Positions 49,660 to 60,677 are shown, numbered from the stretch's first letter. The stretch: DNA of 64,000 nt from Skeletonema tropicum (GCA_037178625.1 CM074141.1:1426001-1490000); one strand, 5' to 3'. Numbers and translations are program-made. Notes: a model not told the origin generated them from the sequence alone.

Positions 49660-51306
49660 TCCCTCCAAGCTGTAGTCACTCTAGCACTATGTCTCCTCCG
49701 ATTACTCTCCTTTTCTGTGTCCCTTACGGAAATCAATGCGTTTGAGAGAACGCTAAGTATGTTCACATGAAGATGTCCTGGTGCCTCTGAGCTCTGAGTG
49801 CCAAGCGTCCCAACACGAGGACGAACTAGGTGGATGAATCTTTGTGCACAATGCAACTTCGCATATGCTGCAGGCATATCATACCTTCTTCCGCTGATTA
49901 TCAGTGCTGGAACATAATGCACCAGATGAACAGACATTCAAAGATTGGTTACAGCAAGCTACAAGTGACATAAGAAGAGGTAGCATTGGCCTGAAACTTT
50001 CTCGTATAAAAGTTCGTGTGTGGACAATCAAATCCTTATTGATTTCTTGTGTGGTGGATGAATCCAAAAAAGCATCGAGCTTCTTCAACGAGTCTTTCAT
50101 TTGTGGCTCGGTTTCTATCTCATTCATGAAATGATACAACCAATTCAGTATCGTGGATATGAGGCACACTGTACTACATCAATACTTCGATAGTCGAGTA
50201 GGACGCACAACAGCAGAGCTTCAGTGCTTCGTGTCCGGCTTCTTAGGAATTTGACGTCATCACTCCCAGCATCTTTACCAGTCCTAATCCAACGCTTCAT
50301 CGGGTCATCCTCTCGCTTCGGCTACGTTGACTTCTTCTAGTTAGTTTGACCTTCGGGTACTCGCATTGATTGTATGACTTTTGACAGATAATTCTCATGT
50401 AAGAAAGATCTAGACAAAGACACGGGGTATCCCACTCTTCCCTGTCCTTCAAAGGCTTGTTAATACATTCCAAGTCCATGTTCAGTATTACTAAATGACT
50501 TCATCAAATCCACCACCAAGAAAGTTTGCTGCTTGTCTTCGTCATTGAAGGAGCCAGAAGCGTTTCCAGCCCGCCGGCTGTGCAAAGATGATGCCGTGTA
50601 TTGTGACGTGGGGCTGTTGGTGGAGGACAAGATAGAGAGGAGATGAGAGGAGCTCTAAAAGGGAAAGGCCTTTCATCAGTAAAAGTCACAGTGACGTAAA
50701 AGACAGTTTCTGCTTTCCCAACTTCAAGTGGATGGCTGAGGATCAGCTCCCGAAATTTCTGCCTCAAAACTCACTAGGGATATCCAAAGGCCTAAGTAGA
50801 GGTGCGTCACTAAGTACATATGAGGTCATTTTTATGCTACTTGAACTTTGTGGGGCTGCTAAGTTGTTGGCGGTGCGCGCGGTTGAACTATTGGTTTTTT
50901 CTTGATGACATCATTCGTTTACACACCATCAAATCGGTGTCACAAGTCACAAGGGATAATAATGTGTCTGCAGGAATGTAATAGAACAAAGTCACAAATG
51001 TTTAGTTGACGTGTTGCAAACTTCTTCAAAAAAGAATCTCATAAAACGCACTTCAATATTCCACCATTGAACATTCAGCCACCGCAACATGTAGATTTCG
51101 GCAAAACCCATTCCTCGTCCCTCTGCATACTTCAATCATACTTACAGCCTCTAGAGAGAGGACATCAGCTGTATGTATCTGTGTAAAAGTTACCATAGCG
51201 GTTGAGATCTCTGATATCTTCTTATTGAACAGAGGAGCTGATAAGTAAGACTTCTTAGCAGCTCAGGATCGTAGCATATATTGCAGTGAACAGTAATCAC
51301 CCCTGA
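49660..51306. other. 1.6-kb region with no firm gene
   Basis: Contains a 96-codon minus-strand ORF (49879-50169; KDSLKKLDAFLDSSTTQEIN, VHTRTFIRESFRPMLPLLM) that looks protein-like but is unidentified, possibly a degraded exon. Also contains the right copy of the inverted repeat (50654-50766). The last 500 bp precede the histidine kinase gene and presumably include its promoter. Confidence 0.35.
50654..50766 (-). repeat. Right copy of the inverted dispersed repeat
   Basis: Reverse complement of 43496-43621, with one extra base in GACGTAAAAGACAG relative to the left copy. Confidence 0.85.
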
Positions 51307-54189
51307 ATGGAAACCACACAAGAATTAGACACATCTCTAATCCATTTACATATAGATATGGTGGAGTCACCACCACCTCCTCCACTCCGTCACCGCACCG
51401 TACTCGACTTTGATTCTCCCTCGGCCGTATCCTCCGCTCTAATGGAGCCAAATTCCACCCCCACCCCCTATCAATTGACCTCCTGTGTCATTAGCGGTGG
51501 AGTCACATCGATCTGTCGGGATTGGCAAACGCCTCATTTGGATGTCAACACGTCGGAACCGGAATCGCTCGAGAAAGAGGTAGAGCGGTTAATGGCACTG
51601 AAGGAATATTTGATTTTGGATTCGGATAGGGAGGAAAAGTTTGAGAGGATTACGGCACTGGCGAGTCGGATTTTTGATATTCCGATTTGTTTGGTTAGTT
51701 TGGTGGATATTGGGAGGCAGTGGTTTATGAGTGCCCAGTGAGTTGCATAAATACTGCTGTATTGCTGTGTATATATATCCGTCTTTTGTGCAGTTGATCT
51801 AATCCTCAAAAATTCTATTTCATTCCGATATCACTTTTTATACAGAGGTCTCGGTGATGTCCGTGAAACATCCCGAGAGGTCTCCTTTTGCTCCCACGCC
51901 ATCCTATCCGAAAGCGACGTCTTCATAGTCCCCGAAACATTCGATGATCCTCGCTTCGTCAACAACGGTTTAGTGACAGGACCTCCCTTCATCCGGTTCT
52001 ACGCCGGTGTTCCCCTCACCTCGCCCGAGGGGTACAAATTAGGTACATTTTGTATTATTGATAGTAAGCCACGTCCCAATGGGTTGAGTTTAAATGAGAA
52101 GCAGAATCTACGTGAATTGACCGATATGGTGATGGACACCATGGTCAGTCGCAAGAAGGAAATGGATCAACTTCGAGATGAAAAGACTCGGTTGATTGCC
52201 TGTGCAGCTCATGATTTGCTAACCCCGTTGACTGGGATTCAGTTGAATTTGGGATTGTTGATGGAGGATAAGAACCTCAGGGATAAGTTGGATCCACATC
52301 AACGGGAGCTGATGGATACATCGGTCAAATGCTCTGAAATGATTGAACGTATTTGTTTTCAGGCTATCGAAAACTTTCGGGGAGATTTGGTCGTGAGGGG
52401 TGGTCAAAGTGAAAGCAGCACAATGAAAGGGGAGCGCCCTGTCAACATTAATCAGCTTGTAGAAAATCTGAACAAGGTGGTGTCGACATTTCCCAAAAAG
52501 GTGCCATTGTATATTGAGAAGGAGGACAATGTTCCAGCAACAATTATGTCGGATGAGCTCAAGCTCTTTAGGTCAATCATGAATTATCTGACGAATGCCT
52601 TCAAGCACACTGATTCTGGATCTATCCGACTTCATATCTATGTCAGAAAAGCATCTAAATCTATCACTGATATGGAATTAGATCGATTGCCGGGGACATT
52701 TGTTGCGCCAAAATGTGATGTGTTGGTTGTTGAAGTTCACGATACTGGCCCAGGTATTGATTTGGATAAGTACTCGACGTTGTTTACTCCCAACAACAGC
52801 GATGAATCGGCACAAAGTACTCATTCTGGAATTGGATTATATTCAGTGGCAACAGCAATTAACAGTCTTGGTGGTGAATATGGAGTCTTTCCAAGAGAAG
52901 ACCTAACTGCAACTCTCCCTTCTTTGGCGGACACACTTCTCAAAGTTCCTGCTCCAAGTGGGAGTGTATTTTGGTTTTCGATTCCTCTGAAATTGCCACA
53001 TGTTGGATCCCCATCAAGACCGAGCGGAGGTGAAAAGCAACAACATCAACAAACAGCTGCGGATACCACAGAAGCTGCCAAAGAACCAATTAGAAGAATT
53101 GCTTCAAGGAAGAGACCAAGTATCGCTAGATCTGTAACGTCTCAAACTGAAATCATGCAAGATGCACCTATGAAGAAACAATATTCTGAACCTGAGGAAA
53201 AGGAGGAGATGGATTCAGAAAGAAAGAAGAAAGTGCTCATTATAGACGATTCGTTGACAATTCGCAAAGCATTATCCAAAGGTTTCTCACGTCTAGGGTT
53301 CGATGTGGAGGAAGCCGAAAACGGAATGGAGGGTTTAAAGAAGCTCAAAGTTACAGAGTATCACCTTGTATTGCTTGATTTTTTAATGCCTGTACTTGAT
53401 GGAGTAGACGTGGCCAAGAAATTTCGGGTGTGGGAAAAAGAACGAAGACCTTGGTTTCATCAGTACATCATTGGTATGTCGGCTCATGCAAACGGAAATG
53501 AGGCCCAGCTGGGGATAAAATCAGGCATGGACCGTTTTATGGGGAAACCTATTCCGTTGAAATCCCTGAAAGATTTAGCAGAGTGCAAGGCTGTTTTAGA
53601 GGCGGACGCCCTGTTGGAAGCTAGACACAAACAATCTCTTAGTGCAATACTAGAAGCGGCGGATAGAATGGAGCGGCTCAACTCAGATGACGAAAAGTCG
53701 AAGTCGTCCGTATCTTCTTCGCCAGGACATTCATCTGTGTCTGACTCGCTTTTGACAGCAAAGTCGTCATGCCTAATTGTGGAAAACACGTCAGACCGCT
53801 CCACGTTGCGGCAAATTGCAGAAAAGAGTGGCTTTAAAGTTGTGGCAGTGAGAGGGGGGGATGATGCTATTCGCCTACTCAAAATGCGCAATTGGGGGAT
53901 CATATTCATTGACAATGATTTACCTTTATTCTCCGGATCTAGTTGCATAGTGCGCTTTCGTGACTGGGAGAAACGGAGTAGGGTGGTAAGGCAGAAGAAT
54001 ATTTTCCTTCTAGCGGATAGTCATGATCCGAATGCTCTACAAAGCGGTGTGGATGGCACTCTGGGGAAGCCTTTAGATCCAATTCATTTACACAGACTAC
54101 TCGAAAGAGCATCTAAGGAGGTTTTTCAGTGCAGTCGTGAGATCCTCCTCCAAGGACGAACTGTGCCGATGCAAACCAAACACAGTTAA
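51307..54189 (+). CDS. Hybrid sensor histidine kinase, GAF-HisKA-HATPase-REC-REC
   Basis: Exon 1 51307-51737, intron 51738-51845 (108 bp, GTGAGT...TACAG), exon 2 51846-54189; about 924 aa. The GAF domain starts EVERLMALKEYLILDSDREE and spans the intron (WFMSAQ|GLGDVRETSREVSFCSHA, then FIRFYAGVPLTSPEGYKLGT). The H-box is AAHDLLTPLTGIQ. The HATPase domain shows NYLTNAFKHT (N-box), VHDTGPGI (G1) and SGIGLYSVATAINSLGG (G2). Receiver 1 has LIIDDSLTIRKAL, acceptor Asp in LLDFLMPVLDG and Lys in MGKPI. Receiver 2 (SCLIVENTSD, FIDNDLP, GKPLD) lacks the acidic pair and looks degenerate. The GAF type is that found in bacterial/algal sensors with a SHAI/RFYAGAPL core; no chromophore Cys is evident. No transmembrane helix, so soluble. 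Confidence 0.9.
51738..51845 (+). other. Intron within the GAF domain of the histidine kinase
   Basis: 108-bp GT-AG intron; joining CA|A restores the GAF core in frame. Confidence 0.85.
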
Positions 54190-54210
54190 CCTAACACAGT
54201 TGGAAAGTAT

Positions 54211-55737
54211 TTAATTGCTTATGATAACCTCATTTTCGACCAAGTCTGAATTCGTGTCCTCTGTCTTGTCCCAAATGTTGGCAAGATTCTCATCTGTCTT
54301 GTCCAAGATCCTGGCACCATTGTCGGCGGGAACAAAGGGTGTTTGATTACTTATCTGTACTTGAATACCTCGACCTAATGCTGAAGCTATCCCACGCTTC
54401 TTCCGAATGTTGGATTTCTTCTCCTTTCTTGTCGACTTTGCATAGCCAAATCCAGTAATTTCTTGTAAGTATCCATGGCTGGATAGGCTCTCATCGGAGA
54501 ACGATCTATTCTCCTTCTCGAAAAGTAGTGGTCGTATCTTGTGTCCAGCTCGACCTGCTGATGATGTTGTTGGGAGTGACCCGTCATCGCGACACGAGCT
54601 GGAAACGGCAGCTAAGTAGTCATTGAATTCATTCTCATCTTCGCCCATAAATGGTAATTTTGCTGCTTCTCTTGCATCTGTGAAATCGTCACGCTTTCGT
54701 TTCCTTTCATTTGAGAGATTGCTGCGTTTCACCGTCGAGGGCACAGCCTTTTGCTTTAGGTTCTCCTCTACGTCCTTCTCTACCATGTCTTTTTGTGATC
54801 CACAGTTGATACTTTGAGGATGCGTGGTGGGCAAGAAAAGATTCGAGCGCATGCATTCTTTCGCACACGGCCGATCTTGAGGATTCCAAGACAGCAACGA
54901 AGCAATGAGATTGGCTGCAGACGACGGCACGTCCTTCGGTAATCTTTGTTGAATGCGCAATTCAACTTCTTCTTGCATTTCTTCACGTGAACGTTCAGAA
55001 GAGGCTGATGGAGGACGAACCAACTTCATCCGTTGCATCAACTCGACGCCCTCTTCCCAATGGATTGGCGGCCCAAGGAGTTCAGTCATCAACTTGATCT
55101 GATCAATTTCAGAGCTGCCCGGAAGTAACGGTGTTAGACTATAAAGCTCATAAAGTATCAAACCCGTCCCATACAAATCGATGGGTGGTCCGTAAGAAGG
55201 ACTGCGTAGAATTACCTCGGGAGATCTGTACCACCGTGTCGAAACGTAATAGGTAAATGGGGCATTGGCTCTAATTTCTCGGCAGAGGCCAAAGTCGGCC
55301 AACTTTACAGTGTCTCCGCTCACCAAAACATTTTCTGGCTTCAAATCACGATGGAATGCATTCTTTTCGTCGTGAAGGAATGCTAGTGCATTGAGCAGTT
55401 GCAGCATGAAGGATTTCACTCGATCGTGCGACAATTTTTGACCTCCCTCAATGCAACGCTTCATCAGCTCATACAAAGATCCATCGGTCATATACTCAAA
55501 CACAAAGTACAACGATCCATCGCCCTCCAGCATAACCTCCCTCAACGACACAATATTCGGATGCGACAAATCTCGCAGGCTCTGGATTTCACGGAGCGAA
55601 ATGCACTCCGTCCAAGACTGAATCTTCTTCTTGATTTGCTTGATTGCGTATATTTCTCCACTCTCCTTCTGCGTGGCTCGAAAGACTCGGCCGAAACTTC
55701 CGTCTCCGATGGTAGCTGTGATTTCGTAGCGGTTCAT
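54211..55737 (-). CDS. RCK (MAK/ICK/MOK)-type serine/threonine kinase
   Basis: 508 aa from MNRYEITATIGDGSFG (55737); the upstream in-frame MDCFDIPIATT extension is considered unlikely. Kinase features: Gly loop GDGSFG (11-16), Lys33 in YAIKQI, KKKIQSWTECISLREIQSL (RCK-type helix C), HRDLKPEN, ADFGLC and PFTYYVSTRWYRSPEV. The activation motif is TYY, where RCKs usually have TDY. After the kinase domain (to ~300) there is a long basic, Ser-rich tail. MAK/ICK kinases regulate cilium length in ciliated eukaryotes; their role in diatoms, where only male gametes of centric species are flagellated, is open. It converges on the histidine kinase gene with only 21 bp between stop codons. Confidence 0.88.
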   Translation of the reverse strand: MNRYEITATIGDGSFGRVFRATQKESGEIYAIKQIKKKIQSWTECISLREIQSLRDLSHPNIVSLREVMLEGDGSLYFVFEYMTDGSLYELMKRCIEGGQKLSHDRVKSFMLQLLNALAFLHDEKNAFHRDLKPENVLVSGDTVKLADFGLCREIRANAPFTYYVSTRWYRSPEVILRSPSYGPPIDLYGTGLILYELYSLTPLLPGSSEIDQIKLMTELLGPPIHWEEGVELMQRMKLVRPPSASSERSREEMQEEVELRIQQRLPKDVPSSAANLIASLLSWNPQDRPCAKECMRSNLFLPTTHPQSINCGSQKDMVEKDVEENLKQKAVPSTVKRSNLSNERKRKRDDFTDAREAAKLPFMGEDENEFNDYLAAVSSSCRDDGSLPTTSSAGRAGHKIRPLLFEKENRSFSDESLSSHGYLQEITGFGYAKSTRKEKKSNIRKKRGIASALGRGIQVQISNQTPFVPADNGARILDKTDENLANIWDKTEDTNSDLVENEVIISN

Positions 55738-55958
55738 GTTGTTAAGAATGCAAGGCTCGGTTGTTGCTATTGGAATGTCGAAGCAATCCAATCAACGACA
55801 TCGAAGGGCTCTTCGTTCGTCTACATGAACATACTAGGTATGTAGGTACTTTACGAGTAGGGTATTTCTCAAAAATCGATGACTCATTTTTTATCAACAC
55901 ACCAGTGCATATTATTGAAAGGCCTCAACCAATAGACTCAATAATATCAGCAGCAACA

Positions 55959-56582
55959 ATGGGAGCCTCTCACAGCACACCGTTCGCATCATCTTCTTCC
56001 GCTACTACCGCCTCGTGCGAAGCAAACGATGGCGGTGGACCATCCTACGAGCCAGATAGCAAGATTCCATCCGGGTCAGCTTCGAGCGTCCCTCCGGCCC
56101 CAATGCCTGTGCTTGCACGTCCCGAAACGTTTGAGGAGAAGTTGTATCGTAAGGTCAGTAGTATTTGTGTTGGTTGGTGTGGAAATATATAGTTCTGTGC
56201 GTTGTCTGGTCTCATTGATTCTGTCCATTTTCTGACACGAAATAATATATTTATCTTCTTTCGCATCATCTGATGATAATGCAAACAAATACAAATACTA
56301 AACAAAAAAAACAAACCAACACAGTTCAAAGCCGAACCACTAGTCCCAATAGGGTGTCTAACAACCGCCTATTTTCTCGGCTCGGGCATCAAATCATTCT
56401 ACAATCGAGATCCAGTCAAATCACAAACCATGATGAGGCTAAGGGTTGGATCACAGTTTGCGACACTCATGATATTTATTGGATATGCGGGTATGAATGC
56501 GTTCACGTTTGAGTTGGCACCGGGTATGGCTGTGCCGAGTGAGCAGGGGTATGGGGGGAAGAGTGGTGAGAAGGAGGAGTAG
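55959..56582 (+). CDS. HIG1-domain protein (Rcf1-like respiratory supercomplex factor)
   Basis: Exon 1 55959-56153, intron 56154-56324 (171 bp, GTCAGT...CACAG), exon 2 56325-56582; 150 aa. After splicing, EEKLYRK|FKAEPLVPIGCLTTAYFL leads into NRDPVKSQTMMRLRVGSQF and a second helix, the HIG_1_N two-helix hairpin. Such proteins sit in the mitochondrial inner membrane and help assemble complex III/IV. The ~65-residue N-terminal part is Ser/Pro-rich and begins MGASHS, which would fit N-myristoylation and is unexpected for a matrix-targeted protein. Confidence 0.82.
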
Positions 56583-56860
56583 GCTACGTTAATGGTGTTG
56601 AAACGAACAATCTGCTTCTTTTTTGGAAAAAGTAAAAGGAACATCTTGATATAGAGAGAGCTATTGATTGATGAGTAGATAATATTATTTGTGAATGGCT
56701 GAGGATTGTGAACTATCGTGCAGTATGGAATGTTATGATCTCTAATGGATTGGGATTGCTGATGAGACCAATAAGCTATAATGATGATTAACAGATGGCG
56801 TTACAATTTAAACTTTAACTTTACAACACTCTTTATGTATTCATCCATCAATAAGTAGCC

Positions 56861-58156
56861 CTATTCTTCATAATTAACTTTCAAACTTGATGTCCTCCCC
56901 TGCCCTGACTCGTGAAATACCCTCCAACCATCCACGGGTGGTTCAAAGTACGATGAATCATCATCTTCTCCCATCAAATCCATCGAAGACATTACTGCAG
57001 CATGGTCACTTGGGTCCTCGTGAGCGAAATAATACCCAATCATTCGAGAATGCGTCACCCGATGTGCTGGTGCTAAACCAATCTTCCAAATGAAATGAGA
57101 ATGAGTGCTGCTGCTTCCCCCATCATTATTCTTCAAGTGCACCACTGGTACTACATCCCGTGACAACGATTGATACTCCTCACGAGAAACACTCTCCCTC
57201 CGCAAGACTACGCTGCAATCGAACCCCATAAATTTCCTTGGAGGACCGGCAAGGACAAATACGGGACCGTTATTGTAACAGCACCCCACTTCTTGAATGT
57301 AGGTCCCATTCACATGGGCAAGTGATGCATCCGTAATATAAATGCGTTTGGTGTTCTTCTTTTGAGTCTTGGATGCTGCACCACCGTCAAATAATGTAGT
57401 TTCCATTGCTTGAGAAGAAGAGAAACCTTGAGGGATAGGAGATGTAAAGGGGCCACTTTCCTCGAGAGTCATTTTTTGGGCGTCTTCTTCCGTGCAGTCA
57501 ATAATATGACGACGTTTTTTCTTGTGGTTCTCCTCAAGTACACAGCCAATGATCTCATCGTCTTCATTCTTATTATAAACCTCCCCTCCTCCCTTTCGCA
57601 ATTTAGGAAAATGAGACAAATCCAGGAATTTTCGAGGAACGCCACCAATCGTCCCCCTTTCATTATCCACATCTAGATGATGATCTCCCATCACATTCAT
57701 AGAAAACGAACCAATCTTACTCAAGAAATCCTCCGCAAGTGCCTTCTCCTGTTCCGCCTTTTTCAATTCCTTTTCAATATCCTGCCTCTCCCTCTGATTC
57801 TCCCGGTACAAAGTTTGCTCACTTCGCAATAGATTGGAAGCAAGGGCATGTGTCTCCGAGGCCATTTTCTGTAAATTCGTCAGCTGCTGCATCCTCTGCG
57901 TGTTCTGAAGTGTTCGTTGACTAGACTCCATGTGACGACGCTTGGTGTCTTCGTAGTGAATTTGAGCCAGAGAGTTGTATCGGTGGAGGATGGCTTCCAT
58001 TGTCAAGTGATGGTTGTTGCTCTCATTCTCAGTGGCTGCGGCATTATTATGGGCTCCTGGGTTCTGAAGAGAACTCAGTTTACGCTTATTATTGTTACTG
58101 CCTACGCCACGGTGAGACGACATGGCTGGTTGCTTTCCTTCTTCTATTTTTGTCAT
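56861..58156 (-). CDS. Coiled-coil protein with C-terminal VNGTY-type module
   Basis: 431 aa. The N-terminal ~50 residues are Asn/Ser-rich. A long coiled coil follows (residues ~50-145; RMQQLTNLQKMASETHALAS, ERQDIEKELKKAEQEKALAE). The C-terminal module (~265-431) reads IYITDASLAHVNGTYIQEVG, then GPVFVLAGPP, a central IWKIGLAP, and FEPPVDGWRVFHESGQG. From memory the pattern VNGTY-G-P...W-I-G...PP-GW-G recurs in many diatom proteins, but it has no named function that I can give. Single exon; nuclear or cytosolic by absence of targeting signals. Confidence 0.75.
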   Translation of the reverse strand: MTKIEEGKQPAMSSHRGVGSNNNKRKLSSLQNPGAHNNAAATENESNNHHLTMEAILHRYNSLAQIHYEDTKRRHMESSQRTLQNTQRMQQLTNLQKMASETHALASNLLRSEQTLYRENQRERQDIEKELKKAEQEKALAEDFLSKIGSFSMNVMGDHHLDVDNERGTIGGVPRKFLDLSHFPKLRKGGGEVYNKNEDDEIIGCVLEENHKKKRRHIIDCTEEDAQKMTLEESGPFTSPIPQGFSSSQAMETTLFDGGAASKTQKKNTKRIYITDASLAHVNGTYIQEVGCCYNNGPVFVLAGPPRKFMGFDCSVVLRRESVSREEYQSLSRDVVPVVHLKNNDGGSSSTHSHFIWKIGLAPAHRVTHSRMIGYYFAHEDPSDHAAVMSSMDLMGEDDDSSYFEPPVDGWRVFHESGQGRTSSLKVNYEE

Positions 58157-58487
58157 GGTGGTGATATTATGATTGGTTGGTGACTTTCCCCGATCGTGTC
58201 ACGGGGGTCTCCGGGGAATCATACAAGTTGTGTCGTTGGTCGCTCGATCGAAGTGGATGCGATATGCGATGAATGCGTTGATTCGCACTCTGATCGATCT
58301 GTCTGATCTGATCCCGGCTCTGATTGAAATTGCAGTTGAGTGTTGTGTCACACCATCTGTGATTTGCAAATCATCACGATAGGACATAATGTTGAATGAT
58401 TTAATTAGAGAAGAGAACGCGACGTGCTTGATTGACCCCTACTTAAGTACTTCCCTTTGCATGCACCTCGCTCTCGTTAAAATCGCT
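58157..58487. other. Upstream gap, no gene seen
   Basis: 330 bp upstream of the coiled-coil gene. It contains GATCTGTCTGATCTGATC-like short repeats only. Confidence 0.4.
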
Positions 58488-58830
58488 CTCTTCCACCCGT
58501 CTCCTTCTCTCTCGACGCACGCTTTGGCAGCAATGGCCAACATTTTGCCGCTGTCACTCCTGAGCTCCTCTTCGGCAGATGCAGAGTTTTGGGCATGACA
58601 TCCTCGCGCAGTCGCTTGTACCTTTTTGTTGTGATGCTTTCTTGGAATACAATGGTTTGAGAGCAGTAGGTCTTGGAAGTGTCTCTTGGTTCATTTTCCA
58701 TATTTATGGCAATGCTCAAACTTGAAGTTCCCCGCAAAACAATGCTCTTCTCTCTAGTTTGCATATCATGCTGCTGTCATTTATACTACATACCTTGTTT
58801 TGAGTTGATGAGCAATCTATTTATGTACAC
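58488..58830 (+). pseudogene. Decayed partial duplicate of the 59141 membrane-protein gene
   Basis: 58488-58558 matches the signal-peptide region (CCGTCTCCTTCTCTCTCGAC, then CTTTGGCAGCA). 58576-58830 matches the C-terminal coding region and 3' flank (GCAGAGTTTTGG, GAAAGCAGTAGGTCTT-like sequence, ACTACATACCTTGTTTTGAG). The middle of the gene is missing and the frame is destroyed. Confidence 0.75.
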
Positions 58831-59140
58831 TAGTCGGAACAGAAATAGAATACGCTCTTGCAATAGCAACGTTTTTGAATTATTACAATGCATTGACTTG
58901 AGGGCTGAGACAATCCAGCGGATGACGATTGCATCCATCCCAGCCGCGCCGCCTTACTTAGCTTTCCTAATTTGCAAATTATCACGGTACGACTGCAACA
59001 CCATGTTTGTTGAGAAAAAGGGAAAAAATGAGAACCCTCTCTGTGCCAGCTGTGTCTCTTGTCTCTTGCCCTCTTGCCTCATCTTGCATGCAATATTATA
59101 CATCGTACTTTAGTACTTCTCATGTTATTATAATCCAACC

Positions 59141-60222
59141 ATGATAATGTGGACCCGTAGCTTCTTCTTCCTCTTCCTATCCGTCTCCTTCTCTCTCTCG
59201 ACTGCCGCTCACTTTGGCAGCAGCGGCCGCCGTTTTGCTACAGCTACATTCACTCGACGTCGAGCTCGAGCTCCTATTCCTCTTCCAGTTCCAGTCACTT
59301 CCAAAAGTAGCACTGATGAGATCCTCAAACTTCGCGGTGGAGCGGGTCCTCTTGACCCGTCCATTGTCGTCAAGACGGCATCGGTTATCGCGGGTATTCA
59401 AGGCTTGTTGATGCAATTTGCTCCTGTTGATACTGCTATAACTTACGGACTCGACGAGGAAGGGTGAGTACAACAATTTGACAACGTGCACATGTGCAAG
59501 TGTGATGCCACTAGTCTCAGCAATGAGTTTGGCCTCGTAGTATTTCACGCCACGCATACTGAAACCATATGTGTATCCATTCTACACATGCACTCCACCT
59601 CAGATCAAAGAAACCGATGAATGCACTTGCTGCATCCTACGCTGGCACTTCCATCGTTACATGGGCGGCGACTGCTGCATACCTAGGTTTTGTGGACAAT
59701 GCAACAGTCAAAGGAGCTTTCACTGTGTGTTTACACGTTTGGGCTTATGAGAATCTTCGAAACTTGCTTGGGAAATCCTTCCAGAAAGCTGGAGCAGATC
59801 CCAATGTAATAAAGAGTTATTTAGTGGTTGAGCTGCTTGGTTTATATGGGATGACTCTGGACTATTGGGATACTGTATTGAAGGTTCTTGGCGTTTTCTT
59901 TTCTCTGTCTGGTCTTCACTTGATTTTAGATCCAGCTGGTGCCAGTAAACTCTGGAATAAGTATGAGGAGACTGATGATATTGGTAAAGCTTGGATGCAG
60001 AGTTTTGGAATAGGTATCCTCTCACAGGCGCTTATATTCGTTGCGATGTCATTTTTGGACTACGATGGATTGAAAGCAGTAGGTCTTTCAATCGTCCCTA
60101 TCTTCATTCTAAATGTTTATGCCTTTGTAAGCGGTATGGATGACAAGCTTGGAGTTCCTCGTAATTTAAGACTCTTCGGGTTGGCGTTTGATGCCGCTAT
60201 CATGTATACTACCTTGTTTTAA
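59141..60222 (+). CDS. Predicted plastid-targeted multi-pass membrane protein
   Basis: Exon 1 59141-59463, intron 59464-59603 (140 bp, GTGAGT...CTCAG), exon 2 59604-60222; 313 aa. Signal-like N-terminus FFFLFLSVSFSLSTAAHF followed by an Arg/Thr-rich stretch (GRRFATATFTRRRARA), consistent with a diatom bipartite presequence although the F is preceded by H. KLRGGAGPLDP marks the start of the conserved part. Then come about five hydrophobic segments (VVKTASVIAGIQGLLMQFA, TSIVTWAATAAYLGFV, VLKVLGVFFSLSGLHLIL, GILSQALIFVAMSFLDY, VGLSIVPIFILNVYAFVSG). Family not recognised. Decayed fragments lie upstream (58488-58830) and downstream (62028-62305), so the locus has been repeatedly duplicated. Confidence 0.75.
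59464..59603 (+). other. Intron in the 59141 gene
   Basis: 140-bp GT-AG intron; splicing gives EEG|SKKPMN in frame. Confidence 0.8.
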
Positions 60223-60517
60223 GGTTGATAAGCAGATTTGTTTTGATGTTTTATACCATACCTTAAGTGAAAGCATCTTGCGCTTTCCTTTCATTCGTAC
60301 AACAAGAACAAGGAACAATTACCAGTTCTTCTTGGGGGTCGCTCTCAATGTCCAACGTCTCGCCATCGCTTATTTGTGTGCTCCTTGAGAAAATGACACT
60401 AGAAATGAGCATCTTTCATTTCGGCTTACCAGCAGTAGCAAAATGTTTGATACCATGGTACGAAGTACAATTCATGTGGTCAAGGTTCAAAATCACCTAT
60501 GTACAGTGAGTCCCCCG

Positions 60518-60677
60518 TAGTTGCCCGCCTTGGTAATTGCCCTACCTCACATTATCGTAATAGTCCGCCGGAAAATCCGGACACAGGAAGTTCGGACACT
60601 TACATGTTCCTCTAACAGTATTTGCCCGTCCACGGTGATTGCCCGCCATCGTGAGCGGACACTCCCGCGGGCAACTA
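60518..60677. mobile_element. 160-bp MITE-like element with 11-bp inverted termini
   Basis: TAGTTGCCCGC at 60518-60528 is perfectly inverted at 60667-60677. The interior repeats the motif TTGCCC(G/T) (four occurrences) and CGGACAC (three). No target duplication could be defined. Confidence 0.55.
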
